From Sinorhizobium chiapasense (GTDB lineage Bacteria; Pseudomonadota; Alphaproteobacteria; Rhizobiales; Rhizobiaceae), in NCBI RefSeq assembly GCF_036488675.1, contig NZ_CP133148.1, positions 930,001-994,000 of the forward strand: a stretch of DNA of 64,000 nt, written 5' to 3'. Under the pieces are notes generated by a model. It was not told the origin of the DNA, ran no database searches, and saw nothing but the letters and a program-made list of their open reading frames with translations. Both the position numbers and the translations under genes were made by a program. Positions 17,121-26,749 of this stretch are shown here, in pieces (positions within the stretch are counted from its first letter, which is position 1; each line of letters begins with the position of its first letter).

Positions 17121-17864
17121 GTGGCAGAAAAGACAGAAACGAAGCAGAGCGGCCTCTGGGAGAATGTCAAGGTCATCATCCAGGCGTTGCTTTTGGCGGT
17201 CGTCATCCGAACAGTCTTCTTCCAGCCCTTTACGATCCCGTCGGGTTCGATGATGCCGACTCTGCTTGTCGGCGACTACATTTTCGTGAACAAGTTCGCC
17301 TACGGCTATTCGAAGTACTCGCTGCCGTTCTCGCCTGATCTTTTTAGCGGGCGAATTTTCGCAAGCGACCCAGAACGCGGCGATATCGTGGTCTTCCGCT
17401 TTCCGCCGAATCCCGACATCGACTACATCAAGCGTCTCGTCGGTCTGCCGGGTGACCGGATCCAGGTGAGGAACAGCATTCTCTACGTCAACGACAAGCC
17501 TGTGGACCGCGTTCCGGCCGGCGCATTCCGCGCCGACGACCAGTACGACACCGGCGGCGATGTGCCGGTCTACCGCGAGACGATGGACAACGGCGTTTCC
17601 TACGACACGCTCGACCAGTTTCCGGATTCGCGCGGCGACAACACGCGTGAGTTCATCGTCCCCGAAGGCCACTATTTCATGATGGGCGACAACCGCGACA
17701 ATTCCGCCGACAGCCGCTTCGACGTCGGCTTCGTACCGGCGGAGAACCTGGTGGGCCGGGCCAGCCTGATCTTCTTCTCGCTCGGCAACGACACGTCGTT
17801 CCGCGAGGTCTGGAAGTGGCCGGCAAATCTGCGTTACGACCGCTTGTTCAAGGTCGTCGAATGA
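17121..17864 (+). CDS. lepB: Signal peptidase I
   Basis: 247-aa inner-membrane protease that removes Sec signal peptides. GTG 17121 is preferred because AAGGAA lies ten bases upstream; ATG 17100 and GTG 17046 are in frame but have poorer sites. One N-terminal membrane segment (VIIQALLLAVVIRTVFF) is followed by the catalytic Ser43 in PSGSMMPTL and the general-base Lys104 in DYIKRLVGLPGD, then GDNRDNSADSR. The stop overlaps the rnc start. Confidence 0.95.
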   Translation: MAEKTETKQSGLWENVKVIIQALLLAVVIRTVFFQPFTIPSGSMMPTLLVGDYIFVNKFAYGYSKYSLPFSPDLFSGRIFASDPERGDIVVFRFPPNPDIDYIKRLVGLPGDRIQVRNSILYVNDKPVDRVPAGAFRADDQYDTGGDVPVYRETMDNGVSYDTLDQFPDSRGDNTREFIVPEGHYFMMGDNRDNSADSRFDVGFVPAENLVGRASLIFFSLGNDTSFREVWKWPANLRYDRLFKVVE

Positions 17865-18580
17865 TGAAGGGGAGATCGCTGAGCGCGGAGGATCGGGCAA
17901 GACTCGAGGCCGTGATCGGTTATCAGTTCTCCGAGAAGGAACGCCTGGACCGGGCGCTGACGCATTCCAGTGCCCGCAGCGCCAAGGGCAGCAACTACCA
18001 GCGTCTCGAATTTCTGGGGGATCGGGTCCTCGGCCTGTGCGTCGCCGAACTTCTGTTCCAGACCTTTCGCGACGCGAACGAGGGCGAGCTTTCCGTCCGA
18101 CTGAACCAACTGGTCAGCGCCGAAAGCTGCGCGAAAGTCGCCGACGATCTGTCGCTGCACGAGTTCATCCGTACCGGTTCGGACGTGAAGAAGATCACCG
18201 GCAAGCACATGATGAATGTGCGCGCCGATGTGGTAGAGTCGCTGATCGCGGCAATCTACCTCGATGGCGGTCTGGAGGCGGCGCGCCGCTTCGTGCTGCT
18301 CCACTGGACGGCTCGGGCGGCCAGTGCAGACGGGGCCCGTCGCGATGCGAAGACCGAATTGCAGGAATGGGCGCACGCCAAATTCGGCGTTGCACCGAAA
18401 TACAGGACGGATGATCGCTCCGGCCCAGATCACGACCCGCGCTTCACGGTGACGGTCGAGGTCGCGGGTTTGCAACCGGAGACGGGAACCGATCGCTCCA
18501 AGCGCGGCGCCGAACAGGTTGCCGCGACACGATTGCTGGAGCGTGAAGGCGTTTGGCAGCAGAAATCTGCCGGAATTTGA
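17861..18580 (+). CDS. rnc: Ribonuclease III
   Basis: 239-aa endonuclease for double-stranded RNA, acting in rRNA processing and small-RNA turnover. Start ATG 17861 (ATGATG; 17864 is equivalent) overlaps the lepB stop. The signature NYQRLEFLGDRVL carries Glu50 and Asp54, and RADVVESLIAAIYLDGG carries Asp123 and Glu126, the four metal ligands. The C-terminal 70 residues form the double-stranded RNA-binding domain, ending KRGAEQVAATRLLE. Followed by era. Confidence 0.95.
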   Translation: MMKGRSLSAEDRARLEAVIGYQFSEKERLDRALTHSSARSAKGSNYQRLEFLGDRVLGLCVAELLFQTFRDANEGELSVRLNQLVSAESCAKVADDLSLHEFIRTGSDVKKITGKHMMNVRADVVESLIAAIYLDGGLEAARRFVLLHWTARAASADGARRDAKTELQEWAHAKFGVAPKYRTDDRSGPDHDPRFTVTVEVAGLQPETGTDRSKRGAEQVAATRLLEREGVWQQKSAGI

Positions 18581-18588
18581 CGGAAGCT

Positions 18589-19518
18589 ATGACAAATATG
18601 GAACATGATACGGCCGCCGCCGGCGCGCCGACCCGCTCGGGTTTCGTGGCGCTGATCGGCGCCACCAATGCCGGTAAATCGACGCTCGTCAATCGCCTCG
18701 TCGGTGCGAAGGTATCGATCGTCAGTCACAAGGTGCAGACGACACGCGCCATCGTGCGCGGCATCGCGATCCACGACAACGCGCAGATTGTCTTCATGGA
18801 TACGCCAGGCATCTTCAAGCCGCGGCGCAGACTCGACCGCGCCATGGTCACCACCGCCTGGGGCGGCGCCAAGGATGCCGATCTGATCATGCTCCTGGTC
18901 GACAGTGAACGCGGGCTGAAGGGAGACGCGGAAGCGATTCTCGAGGGGCTGAAGGAGGTTCCTCAGCCGAAGATCCTGGTGCTCAACAAGATCGATCAGG
19001 TTCGTCCGGAGGATTTGTTGAAGCTTGCGGCTGCGGCAAACGAGATGGTCAAATTCGAGCGCACTTTCATGATCTCAGCGCTTTCCGGCTCCGGCTGCGA
19101 CGACGTCATGGACTATCTTGCGAAGGCGCTGCCGGAGGGTCCCTGGTACTATCCGGAGGACCAGATCTCGGATCTTCCGATGCGCCAGCTTGCTGCCGAG
19201 ATCACCCGCGAGAAACTGTTCCTGCGCCTGCATCAGGAACTCCCCTATGCCTCCCACGTCGAGACGGAGAAATGGGAGGAGCGCAAGGACGGGTCCGTGC
19301 GCATCGAGCAGGTGATCTATGTTGAGCGCGAAAGCCAGAAGAAGATCGCGCTCGGCAAGGGCGGGGAGGCGATCAAGGCGATCTCGACCGCCGCGCGCAA
19401 GGAAATCTCGGAGATCCTCGAGCAACCCGTGCACCTCTTTCTGTTCGTAAAAGTGCGCGAGAACTGGGGCGACGATCCGGAGCGCTTCCGCGAAATGGGG
19501 CTCGAATTCCCACGATGA
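18589..19518 (+). CDS. era: GTPase Era
   Basis: 309-aa essential GTPase that binds the 3' end of 16S rRNA during 30S assembly. ATG 18589 lies eight bases after the rnc stop; ATG 18598 has better ribosome-site spacing and is an alternative. The motifs are P-loop GATNAGKST (24-32), DTPG (71-74) and NKID (133-136). The C-terminal KH domain includes IALGKGGEAIKAI. The rnc-era pair is typical; recO is not next here but at 31476. Confidence 0.95.
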   Translation: MTNMEHDTAAAGAPTRSGFVALIGATNAGKSTLVNRLVGAKVSIVSHKVQTTRAIVRGIAIHDNAQIVFMDTPGIFKPRRRLDRAMVTTAWGGAKDADLIMLLVDSERGLKGDAEAILEGLKEVPQPKILVLNKIDQVRPEDLLKLAAAANEMVKFERTFMISALSGSGCDDVMDYLAKALPEGPWYYPEDQISDLPMRQLAAEITREKLFLRLHQELPYASHVETEKWEERKDGSVRIEQVIYVERESQKKIALGKGGEAIKAISTAARKEISEILEQPVHLFLFVKVRENWGDDPERFREMGLEFPR

Positions 19519-19527
19519 CTGCCGATT

Positions 19528-19625
19528 ACAGCGCCGCGCGTCTTATCAGCCGCGGAAAGGACGCTGTAACATTTTGAATTGCTGCATGTTTTATCCTTAA
19601 ATCGGCTACGATCTAAGGGAACAAG
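19528..19625 (-). repeat. RIME-like palindromic element, copy 2
   Basis: Same two-hairpin element, read on the minus strand: CGCCGCGCGTCTTATCAG, then the linker ACATTTTGAATTGC, then TGCATGTTTTATCCTTAAATC and its partner arm, which is partly degenerate here (GGGAACAAGC). It fills the gap between the convergent era and the glycerophosphodiesterase gene and may act as a bidirectional terminator. Confidence 0.75.
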
Positions 19626-19635
19626 CGGTAGGCGC

Positions 19636-20634
19636 CTATTCGCGGTTGGCTTGGTGGTTTGTTGCCGCCATCCGTTTCCCGAGGAGCGGGGCGATCGTCT
19701 CTGCCCGGTTGGTCCAGACATAGCCCGCGAAGTTCTTCGGAACGAGCGTCAAGTCTTCGGCACTGTCGATGCCGGAGGTAAAATCGCCGCCGCCATGGCG
19801 TCCGAGAAGGATAACCTCGCTTCCGACATCTCTCATGCGCGCGGCAAAACGGCCGGGCCAGCCCCAAAGGAACGGCGCGTAGTTGGCGGGCACGACGACA
19901 AGTGTATCGCGGCAGGCGTCCGGCACGATACCGGTCCAGCCAAACGCGGCATAGCGGCCAAGACAGGCAAGCGTGGACTGCTTGTCATAGCCCCGCAAGC
20001 CAGGAACCAGCCGCAGGGTTTCCTGCGTCGGCGCGCTGCCGCCGAAGACGCCGAATACGGATTTCCGCCATTCGGGATGCGCGCGCAACAGGACCGCCAG
20101 TGTCGCGCCCTCCGCCCGTCGCTCGCTCTTGAAATTGATGAGGAAACGGCCGTGCGGCAGGGCGGTGAATACTTCCGTCAACGTCGGCATTTGGCCTTGC
20201 GCGTGGCCGCGGAAGGGAAAGGTCTTGCCGCCGTCGGCCGTGTAGCCGTAGCCGATGTCGAGCGTCTTCAGTTTCGACATGGGGGTTTCTTCGGTTACGC
20301 CCGTCCCGTCCGTGCGGCAGTCAAGCGTCCAGTCGTGAAACACGGCAAATTCGCGATCCGGGGTGAGGTGAACATCGAGTTCCACGACCTCTGCGCCGCT
20401 GTCCATCGCCGCTTGCATGGAAGCGATCGTGTTTTCGAGATAGGCGTGGCGTGGCGGCTCGATCCGTTTGGCCGTGCACGTATCGTTTTCCACTCCGTCC
20501 GGTTCGAACACCTGATGAACGCCGCGATGCGCAAGGATCTTTACCGTGCCAGACGGCGGCGTTGTCAGCATGGATGTATTGAGGAACCAGAGGGCGGTAG
20601 CAATGGCAAACACCGCAACGATGAGCTTCTTCAT
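19636..20634 (-). CDS. Glycerophosphodiester phosphodiesterase family protein
   Basis: 332-aa enzyme of the GDPD TIM-barrel family, expected to hydrolyse glycerophosphodiesters to glycerol-3-phosphate and an alcohol. ATG 20634 follows GAGGAGAAGTC. One N-terminal hydrophobic segment (KLIVAVFAIATALWFL) suggests membrane anchoring or export. Catalytic motif LAHRGVH is at residues 34-40 (His36, Arg37), the metal-binding VVELDVHLT in the middle, and FAVFHDWTLDC follows. It is flanked by two same-orientation RIME-like elements. The precise substrate is not clear. Confidence 0.85.
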   Translation of the reverse strand: MKKLIVAVFAIATALWFLNTSMLTTPPSGTVKILAHRGVHQVFEPDGVENDTCTAKRIEPPRHAYLENTIASMQAAMDSGAEVVELDVHLTPDREFAVFHDWTLDCRTDGTGVTEETPMSKLKTLDIGYGYTADGGKTFPFRGHAQGQMPTLTEVFTALPHGRFLINFKSERRAEGATLAVLLRAHPEWRKSVFGVFGGSAPTQETLRLVPGLRGYDKQSTLACLGRYAAFGWTGIVPDACRDTLVVVPANYAPFLWGWPGRFAARMRDVGSEVILLGRHGGGDFTSGIDSAEDLTLVPKNFAGYVWTNRAETIAPLLGKRMAATNHQANRE

Positions 20635-20794
20635 CGTGACTTCTCCTCTGGCGCCCGCTTCACCCGGCAACGTGGCCTGAGGATGATGCGAACGCAGGCG
20701 CACGGATTGCGAACGATCTGTCACCTCCGCGCGCAATTGACCGGAAATCAACCCTGTGGAACCTAAGCCATCGGTGCCGGTTTAGGCAACGCCC

Positions 20795-20899
20795 CTACAG
20801 CGCCGCGCGTCTATCCGACGCGCAAAGGACGCTGTAGCACTTTGAATTGCTGCATGTTTTCATCCTTAAATCGGCTACGATTTAAGGAAACATGCAGCA
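20795..20899 (-). repeat. RIME-like palindromic element, copy 3
   Basis: A full-length copy with both hairpins intact: CTACAGCGCCGCGCGTC ... linker CTTTGAATTGC ... TGCATGTTTTCATCCTTAAATC ... GGAAACATGCAGCA. It ends 11 bases before the start codon of the next gene, whose AGGAGG ribosome site directly follows the hairpin. Confidence 0.85.
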
Positions 20900-20910
20900 G
20901 GAGGACTCTA

Positions 20911-21909
20911 ATGCCGCAGCTCGTCAATGGAAAATGGGTCAAGGGTGACGTCGCCGCCAGTGAGATGAAGGACGGTGCCTTCCATCGTGAACCGACTCGG
21001 TTCCACAGCTGGGTCACGTCCGACGGGCGGTCCGGTCCCGATGGGCAACCGGCATTGGCGGCGGAAAAAGGGCGCTACCGGCTCTTTGTCTCTTATCTGT
21101 GCCCCTGGGCTTCACGCACGATCGCCATGCGCAACCTCAAGGGCCTTGAAGCCATTGTCGGTTTGACGGTCGCCGAACCCGTTCTGGGTGAAGATGGTTG
21201 GACCTACGATCAGCCTGTCGACGCCGGTGGGCATGTCGGGGAGATTCGATACCATCATCAGCTCTACACGGCGAGCGATGCGCATTACACCGGCAAGGTG
21301 TCTGTGCCGGTGCTGTGGGACATGAAAGAGGGCCGTATCGTCAACAACGAATCGGCCGACATTATTCGCATCCTCAATTCGGCATTCGACGATCTGACCG
21401 GTAATCGTCTGGATTTCTATCCCGCCGCCCTGCGTACGGAGATCGATCGTTGGAACGACCCGATCTATGCCCGCGTCAACAATGGCGTCTACCGCGCCGG
21501 TTTCGCCAAGACGCAGGCAGCCTATGACGAGGCGGTCTTCGGCCTGTTCGACATGCTCGACCAACTGGAGCGGCATCTCGCTCAGAATCGATATCTTGCC
21601 GGCGCGTATCTCACGGAGGCGGATATTCGCTTTTTCGTCACCTTGATCCGTTTCGATGCCGCCTATCACGGCGTCTTCAAGTGCAACATCCGCCGGATCG
21701 AGGATTACCCGTCGCTTTCGAACTATTTGCGCGAAATCTATCAGTGGCCGGGTATCCGCGAGTCTGTGCGCATAGACCAAATCAAGCGAGGCTACTACGG
21801 CATCCGCCATGTCAATCCGACCGGAATTGTTCCGGCGGGACCTGTGCTTGATTTCGACCGGCCGCACGACCGCAACCGCCTTCGCGGCCTCGGCGTATTC
21901 ACGCGTTAG
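20911..21909 (+). CDS. Glutathionyl-hydroquinone reductase-like glutathione S-transferase
   Basis: 332-aa omega/Xi-class glutathione transferase (ECM4/YqjG group) that reduces glutathionyl-hydroquinones. ATG 20911 has GGAGGA just upstream; the longer frame would run through the RIME element. The catalytic Cys64 sits in SYLCPWASRT, followed by VAEPVLGEDGWTY and a VPVLWD-type thioredoxin-fold motif with the GSH-binding region ESADIIRILN. The C-terminal helical domain ends near GIVPAGP. Probable role in detoxifying quinones or aromatic compounds. Confidence 0.88.
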   Translation: MPQLVNGKWVKGDVAASEMKDGAFHREPTRFHSWVTSDGRSGPDGQPALAAEKGRYRLFVSYLCPWASRTIAMRNLKGLEAIVGLTVAEPVLGEDGWTYDQPVDAGGHVGEIRYHHQLYTASDAHYTGKVSVPVLWDMKEGRIVNNESADIIRILNSAFDDLTGNRLDFYPAALRTEIDRWNDPIYARVNNGVYRAGFAKTQAAYDEAVFGLFDMLDQLERHLAQNRYLAGAYLTEADIRFFVTLIRFDAAYHGVFKCNIRRIEDYPSLSNYLREIYQWPGIRESVRIDQIKRGYYGIRHVNPTGIVPAGPVLDFDRPHDRNRLRGLGVFTR

Positions 21910-22292
21910 CGAATGGGGAACGTTTGTCCGCCCCTTGATCAGCCCGAACAAGGCGTCATCTTCGAATTTACTAAGGAAGCAAATCTTTGAGGGGCCACAA
22001 AGAGCCCCATTGATAAACCGTGGAACGCCGCTAAGTTAATGGAAGTTCTGATGGATAGGAGCCCGGTGGGCCAGCCTGACGAAATTCCCGGTGCACGGCG
22101 ACCTTCCGGCGTCCCTGCCTGACGGAAGCCGTGGGGCTGTTGCCAAGTCGGTTCTCGCTTCTCAGGATGCGTCCGGCACCGTTTCTTAAGCGCATGCCTG
22201 CGCGCATATCCTCCGAAAGCTGATCGAACCTTCCGAGCGTCTCCTGTGCGGAAGAACGATGTGTCCGTGTAGGTCTGATGCTGAGGTAGGAT
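21910..22292. other. Gene-free spacer upstream of cfa
   Basis: About 380 bases between the GST stop and cfa. It presumably carries the cfa promoter and a long leader. A weak GGGGC ... GCCCC hairpin lies at about 21992-22011. Open frames here are short and lack ribosome sites. The cfa ribosome site is GAGGTAGG right before ATG 22293. Nothing else was recognised. Confidence 0.45.
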
Positions 22293-23549
22293 ATGAATGC
22301 GGGATTGTTGAACATGCTCCGCCGTCTTGTCCAAAAGGGCAAACTGACGGTTATTTTCTCATCGGGCGAAGAGGTGGTCCTCGGGGATGGCACCGGCAAG
22401 CCCGCCACCATACGGATCGCCGATGCTGAGGCTGAAAAAGCCATCCTGAGCGACCCCGGCCTCAAGTTCGGTGAAATGTATATGGACGGTCGCGTCCTCG
22501 TCGAGGAAGGTGATATTTTCGACGTGCTGTCCATTGCCAAGAGCAACGACCTCGAAAACGCCGCGACCTTCCGAAATACGATCGTGGCGCTGCTGCATGT
22601 GTTGCGTCAGCAACTCAAGAGCCGGCTCCCCGGCAACCGCAATCGCCACAATGTTGCCCACCACTATGATCTCGACGGGAAGCTCTTCAACCTCTTCCTC
22701 GATGAGGACTGGCAATATTCCTGCGCCTATTTCCATCCGCCGGGAATTTCGCTCGATGAGGCCCAGCGCGCCAAGAAGCGGCACATCGCGGCGAAGCTCT
22801 TGCTCGAGCCCGGCCAGAAGGTGCTCGAAGTCGGTTCGGGCTGGGGCGGCATGGCGATGTATCTCGCCGAATCGTCCGGCGTCGAAGTCACCGGCATCAC
22901 GCTGAGCGAGGAGCAACTGAAGGTTTCGCGCGAGCGCGCGGCGCGACGGGGGCTGGCCGACCGCGTGCGCTTCGAGCTGCAGGACTACCGGACAATGGAG
23001 GGGAGGCAGTTCGACCGCATCGTCTCCGTCGGCATGTTCGAGCACGTAGGCATCGGCAACTACGGCAACTTTTTCCGCAAGATGAAAGAGTTGCTGACAC
23101 CCGAAGGGGTGATGCTGCTTCACTCGATCGGCCAGATCTACAAGCCCTGGGCCACCAATCCCTGGATCGAGAAATACATCTTCCCCGGCGGTTATATCCC
23201 GGCTCTCTCTGAGGTGCTGCCGCCGGTCGAGAGTACGCGATTGCTGGTCAAGGATATCGAGATCCTGCCGATGCACTACGCCTGGACATTGAGAGCCTGG
23301 CGTGAGCGCTTCGTGGCGAAACGGGAGGAAGCGGTCAGGCTCTATGACGAACGCTTCTTCCGGATGTGGGAGTTCTATCTCGCAGCCTCGGAAACCGCCT
23401 TTCTCCACGACAAGCACTTCGTCTTCCAGCTGCAGCTTTCGCCATCGCTGGGATCGGTGCCGGTCTCGCGGGACTATATCGCTCAAAAGGAGCGCGAACT
23501 GCTCGAATTCGAGAGAACCCGCCGGCGATTGGAACTGGTTGCCGTGTAG
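22293..23549 (+). CDS. cfa: Cyclopropane-fatty-acyl-phospholipid synthase
   Basis: 418-aa SAM-dependent enzyme that adds a methylene across the double bond of membrane phospholipid acyl chains, part of acid and stationary-phase stress responses. Motifs: HHYDLDGKLFNLFLD from about 123, YSCAYF (142-147), the SAM-binding VLEVGSGWGG (177-186), then ITLSEEQL and FDRIVSVGMFEHVG. Full family length. Sinorhizobium carries more than one such paralogue; the symbol is by family. Confidence 0.93.
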   Translation: MNAGLLNMLRRLVQKGKLTVIFSSGEEVVLGDGTGKPATIRIADAEAEKAILSDPGLKFGEMYMDGRVLVEEGDIFDVLSIAKSNDLENAATFRNTIVALLHVLRQQLKSRLPGNRNRHNVAHHYDLDGKLFNLFLDEDWQYSCAYFHPPGISLDEAQRAKKRHIAAKLLLEPGQKVLEVGSGWGGMAMYLAESSGVEVTGITLSEEQLKVSRERAARRGLADRVRFELQDYRTMEGRQFDRIVSVGMFEHVGIGNYGNFFRKMKELLTPEGVMLLHSIGQIYKPWATNPWIEKYIFPGGYIPALSEVLPPVESTRLLVKDIEILPMHYAWTLRAWRERFVAKREEAVRLYDERFFRMWEFYLAASETAFLHDKHFVFQLQLSPSLGSVPVSRDYIAQKERELLEFERTRRRLELVAV

Positions 23550-23580
23550 AGCCGGCATAGGATCCGTGCCGCATTCCGCG

Positions 23581-23620
23581 GCCCTTGCCTTCTCTCCGCA
23601 TACGGGCAGAAGGCAAGGGC
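23581..23620. terminator. Hairpin after cfa
   Basis: GCCCTTGCCTTCT (23581-23593) pairs perfectly with AGAAGGCAAGGGC (23608-23620). No T run follows, so it may be a factor-assisted terminator or mRNA 3'-end stabiliser. Confidence 0.55.
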
Positions 23621-23765
23621 TCGCGCAATCCTGCTTCCGGTGAGTGGAGCGGCAGGTATCCTCATCCATCTTCTGTGGAGTTCGGCCGGGAGAGCATCGG
23701 CCTTCACTTGGCCTTGATGGTCTGCGTCAGTATGGTCCGCTCGCAAACAGCAGACGGAACGTAGA

Positions 23766-26069
23766 ATGACCGCAAAGCCCATCGCAGCCATCATCGCAAG
23801 CGAGATCAAGGCAACCCCCGCCCAGGTTGCCGCCGCCGTCGACCTGCTCGACGCGGGAGCGACGGTGCCTTTCATCGCCCGCTATCGCAAGGAGGTGACC
23901 GGCGGCCTCGACGACACGCAACTGCGCGTGCTTTCGGAACGGCTCACTTATCTGCGTGAACTCGAGGCACGCCGGAACTCGATCATCGAGTCGATCCGCG
24001 GCCAGGACAAGCTCACCGACGAGCTCGAAGGCAAGATTGCCGCTGCCGTCACCAAGGCAGAGCTTGAAGATATCTATCTGCCCTATAAACCGAAGCGGCG
24101 GACCAAAGCCGAGATTGCACGGGAGCGGGGGCTTGGACCACTGGCGGAGGCGATTCTGGCCGACCGGTCGGTTGCACCGTCCGACCGCGCCGGGGCGTTC
24201 CTGACGGCCGATGTAGCGGACATCAAGGCGGCGCTCGACGGCGCACGTGACATCATCGCCGAAGGCATGACTGAAAATGCCGACCTGTTGGGGCGTCTGC
24301 GCAATCACATGAAGGATGCGGCCTTCCTGCGCGCCAGAGTAGTCGACGGCAAACAGGATGCGGGTGCGAAATTCTCGGACTATTTCGATCACTCCGAACG
24401 CTGGGCGACAGCACCCGGCCATCGCGCCCTTGCGATGCTGCGCGGCTGGAACGAGGAGGCCCTCTCGGTCGATATCGTCGTCGATCAGGACGACACGTCG
24501 TCGGTGAAGCCGGTCGAGCGCATGATTGGGGCTGCCTACAATGTCGGCAGACACCTGCCCGGTGACAAGTGGCTCGCGGAGGTGATCGGTTGGACCTGGC
24601 GCGTCAAGCTTTCCATGTCGCTCTCGCTGGACTTGATGCGTGAGTTGCGCGAGCGGGCCGAAGAGGAAGCAATCCGCGTCTTTGCGCGCAATCTCAAGGA
24701 TCTGCTGCTCGCCGCGCCCGCCGGCTCGCGCGCGACCATGGGGCTCGATCCGGGCATCCGCACCGGGGTCAAGGTCGCGATCATCGACGGTACCGGCAAG
24801 TTGCTCGACACGACAACGGTCTATCCTTTTCCGCCGAAGAACGATATTCGCGGGACCCAGGCGGAACTCGCGTCGCTCATCCGCAAGCACAACGTGGAAC
24901 TGATTGCCATCGGCAACGGCACCGGCAGCCGCGAGACCGAGAAGCTCGTGGCCGACATGCTGACGCAGCTGCCGGCGCCGAAGCCCACCAAGGTCATCGT
25001 CTCCGAGGCAGGGGCCTCGGTATATTCCGCGTCCGAAACGGCTGCGGCCGAATTTCCCACTCTCGATGTTTCGCTGCGCGGCGCCGTATCCATCGCGCGA
25101 AGGCTGCAGGACCCGCTTGCCGAGCTCGTGAAGATCGAGCCGAAATCGATCGGCGTCGGTCAATACCAGCACGATGTCGATCAGTCGAAGCTCAGTCGCT
25201 CGCTCGACGCGGTCGTCGAAGATGCGGTGAACGCCGTCGGCGTCGATCTCAACACCGCCTCGGCATCGTTGCTGGCGCGCGTCTCGGGACTCGGCAAATC
25301 CTCCGCAGAAGCGATCGTCGCGCACCGTGACGCGACCGGGCCCTTTTCCAGCCGTCAGCAACTTTTGAAGGTATCGCGTCTTGGTGCCCGGACCTTCGAG
25401 CAATGCGCCGGCTTCCTGCGGATATCTAACGGAACCGAGCCGCTCGATGCGTCCTCGGTGCACCCGGAGGCCTACGGGATCGCGAAAAAGATCGTCGCCG
25501 CTTGTGGTCGCGACGTCCGGTCACTGATGGGCGACAGCGCTGCCCTGAAGAAGCTCGATCCGCGTGCTTTTGTCGACGACCGTTTCGGCCTGCCGACGGT
25601 CAGGGATATTCTCGCCGAGCTGGAAAAGCCGGGCCGCGATCCGCGCCCGAGCTTCAAGACGGCGACCTTTGCCGACGGCGTCGATGACATCAACGACCTG
25701 AAAGTCGGGATGCAACTCGAGGGTACCGTGACGAATGTCGCGGCCTTCGGCGCATTCGTCGACATCGGCGTCCATCAGGATGGCCTTGTCCATGTGTCGC
25801 AACTGGCCGATCGCTTCGTCAAGGACCCGCATGAGGTCGTCAAGGCGGGCGATGTCGTGCAGGTGCGCGTCACCGAAGTCGATGTTGCCCGCAAGCGCAT
25901 CGGTCTTACGATGCGCAGGGACGGCGGCGCGGAAAGGGGCCGCGAGGCGAGGGGACCGGCGTCGAATGGCGGCGGCACCCGCAACACGGCCGAGCGCCAG
26001 TCGCGATCGCAAGCGCCTGCTCAAGGTGCGCTTGGCGCCGCGTTGATGGCGGCGATGAAACAAAAGTGA
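23766..26069 (+). CDS. tex: Tex-family RNA-binding transcription accessory protein
   Basis: 767-aa Tex protein, a nucleic-acid-binding factor thought to act in transcription and RNA quality control. Order: helical Tex N-terminal region; YqgF-like RNase-H fold with [13 protein letters not shown] at about 325; helix-hairpin-helix region ([20 protein letters not shown]); and a C-terminal S1 domain with [20 protein letters not shown]. The Arg/Gly/Gln-rich tail is variable. ATG 23766 is chosen as the family N-terminus ([12 protein letters not shown]). Confidence 0.93.
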   Translation: MTAKPIAAIIASEIKATPAQVAAAVDLLDAGATVPFIARYRKEVTGGLDDTQLRVLSERLTYLRELEARRNSIIESIRGQDKLTDELEGKIAAAVTKAELEDIYLPYKPKRRTKAEIARERGLGPLAEAILADRSVAPSDRAGAFLTADVADIKAALDGARDIIAEGMTENADLLGRLRNHMKDAAFLRARVVDGKQDAGAKFSDYFDHSERWATAPGHRALAMLRGWNEEALSVDIVVDQDDTSSVKPVERMIGAAYNVGRHLPGDKWLAEVIGWTWRVKLSMSLSLDLMRELRERAEEEAIRVFARNLKDLLLAAPAGSRATMGLDPGIRTGVKVAIIDGTGKLLDTTTVYPFPPKNDIRGTQAELASLIRKHNVELIAIGNGTGSRETEKLVADMLTQLPAPKPTKVIVSEAGASVYSASETAAAEFPTLDVSLRGAVSIARRLQDPLAELVKIEPKSIGVGQYQHDVDQSKLSRSLDAVVEDAVNAVGVDLNTASASLLARVSGLGKSSAEAIVAHRDATGPFSSRQQLLKVSRLGARTFEQCAGFLRISNGTEPLDASSVHPEAYGIAKKIVAACGRDVRSLMGDSAALKKLDPRAFVDDRFGLPTVRDILAELEKPGRDPRPSFKTATFADGVDDINDLKVGMQLEGTVTNVAAFGAFVDIGVHQDGLVHVSQLADRFVKDPHEVVKAGDVVQVRVTEVDVARKRIGLTMRRDGGAERGREARGPASNGGGTRNTAERQSRSQAPAQGALGAALMAAMKQK

Positions 26070-26089
26070 TCGGCAAAGTGGAACGGCCA

Positions 26090-26127
26090 ATGCCAACGAT
26101 GGTTTCTTCATCATCGACTGTTGGCAT
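26090..26127. terminator. Hairpin after tex
   Basis: ATGCCAAC (26090-26097) pairs perfectly with GTTGGCAT (26120-26127), and GATG/CATC pairs extend it inside. No T run follows; probably a transcript end structure. Confidence 0.5.
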
Positions 26128-26315
26128 GGCGGCTTTCAGGTGAACGATCTATATATTAGCTAATTGAAATATAACCTGCTTTCCGTCATACTCCTCTCGT
26201 GGCGACACCGGTCTCCGGTCGCGAGCGGGTGTCGACCATAGAATGCCGGTCCACGGCGGAACAGGTCAGCGGAAATCCTCTTCCGCCGGGAATTCCCGGC
26301 GAAAGGAGGTGCCTC

Positions 26316-26630
26316 ATGGTAGGCAATGTGATCCGCGGTCTCACGAGAGCCATCATATTGGCTGTAGCAGTGACGGCACATCCCTATCCGGCGGACTCGC
26401 AGGCAATCGCGAATTGTGCCGAGCGGTCCCAGGTGATCGAATTCCTTGCGCAGAAATATGACGAGAAGCCTGCAGCGATCGGATTGATCAACCCGCAGGC
26501 TGTCATGGAGGTTTTTGCGGCCGACAATGGCAGTTGGACCTTGATCGTCACGGACGTCTCGGGCCGAAGCTGCGTCATTCTCGCCGGAAAGAGCTGGGAC
26601 CCGATGCCGCAGTTGGGTCCGAAGGCGTAG
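26316..26630 (+). CDS. Small exported hypothetical protein, 104 aa
   Basis: ATG 26316 has an ideal AAAGGAGG site; the upstream reading from 26199 is not needed. The N-terminus MVGNVIRGLTRAIILAVAVT is a likely signal peptide. The mature part has two Cys (ANCAERS and GRSCVILAG), probably forming a disulfide, and a pattern seen in short rhizobial periplasmic proteins of unknown function (FLAQKYDEKPAAIGLIN, then WTLIVTD, then GKSWDPM). A 16-bp perfect palindrome (26285-26300) immediately precedes the ribosome site. Function unknown. Confidence 0.7.
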   Translation: MVGNVIRGLTRAIILAVAVTAHPYPADSQAIANCAERSQVIEFLAQKYDEKPAAIGLINPQAVMEVFAADNGSWTLIVTDVSGRSCVILAGKSWDPMPQLGPKA

Positions 26631-26749
26631 ACGCGGAAAGCTCCGCCCGACAGGTATCTGTGCTACACTGTCACGCGACGGTAGTTGAATACGCCGTCAC
26701 GTGAAAAGCGCCTCGCTTCTACGCGAATTTTCCGGAAGTTCCCTCGCGA

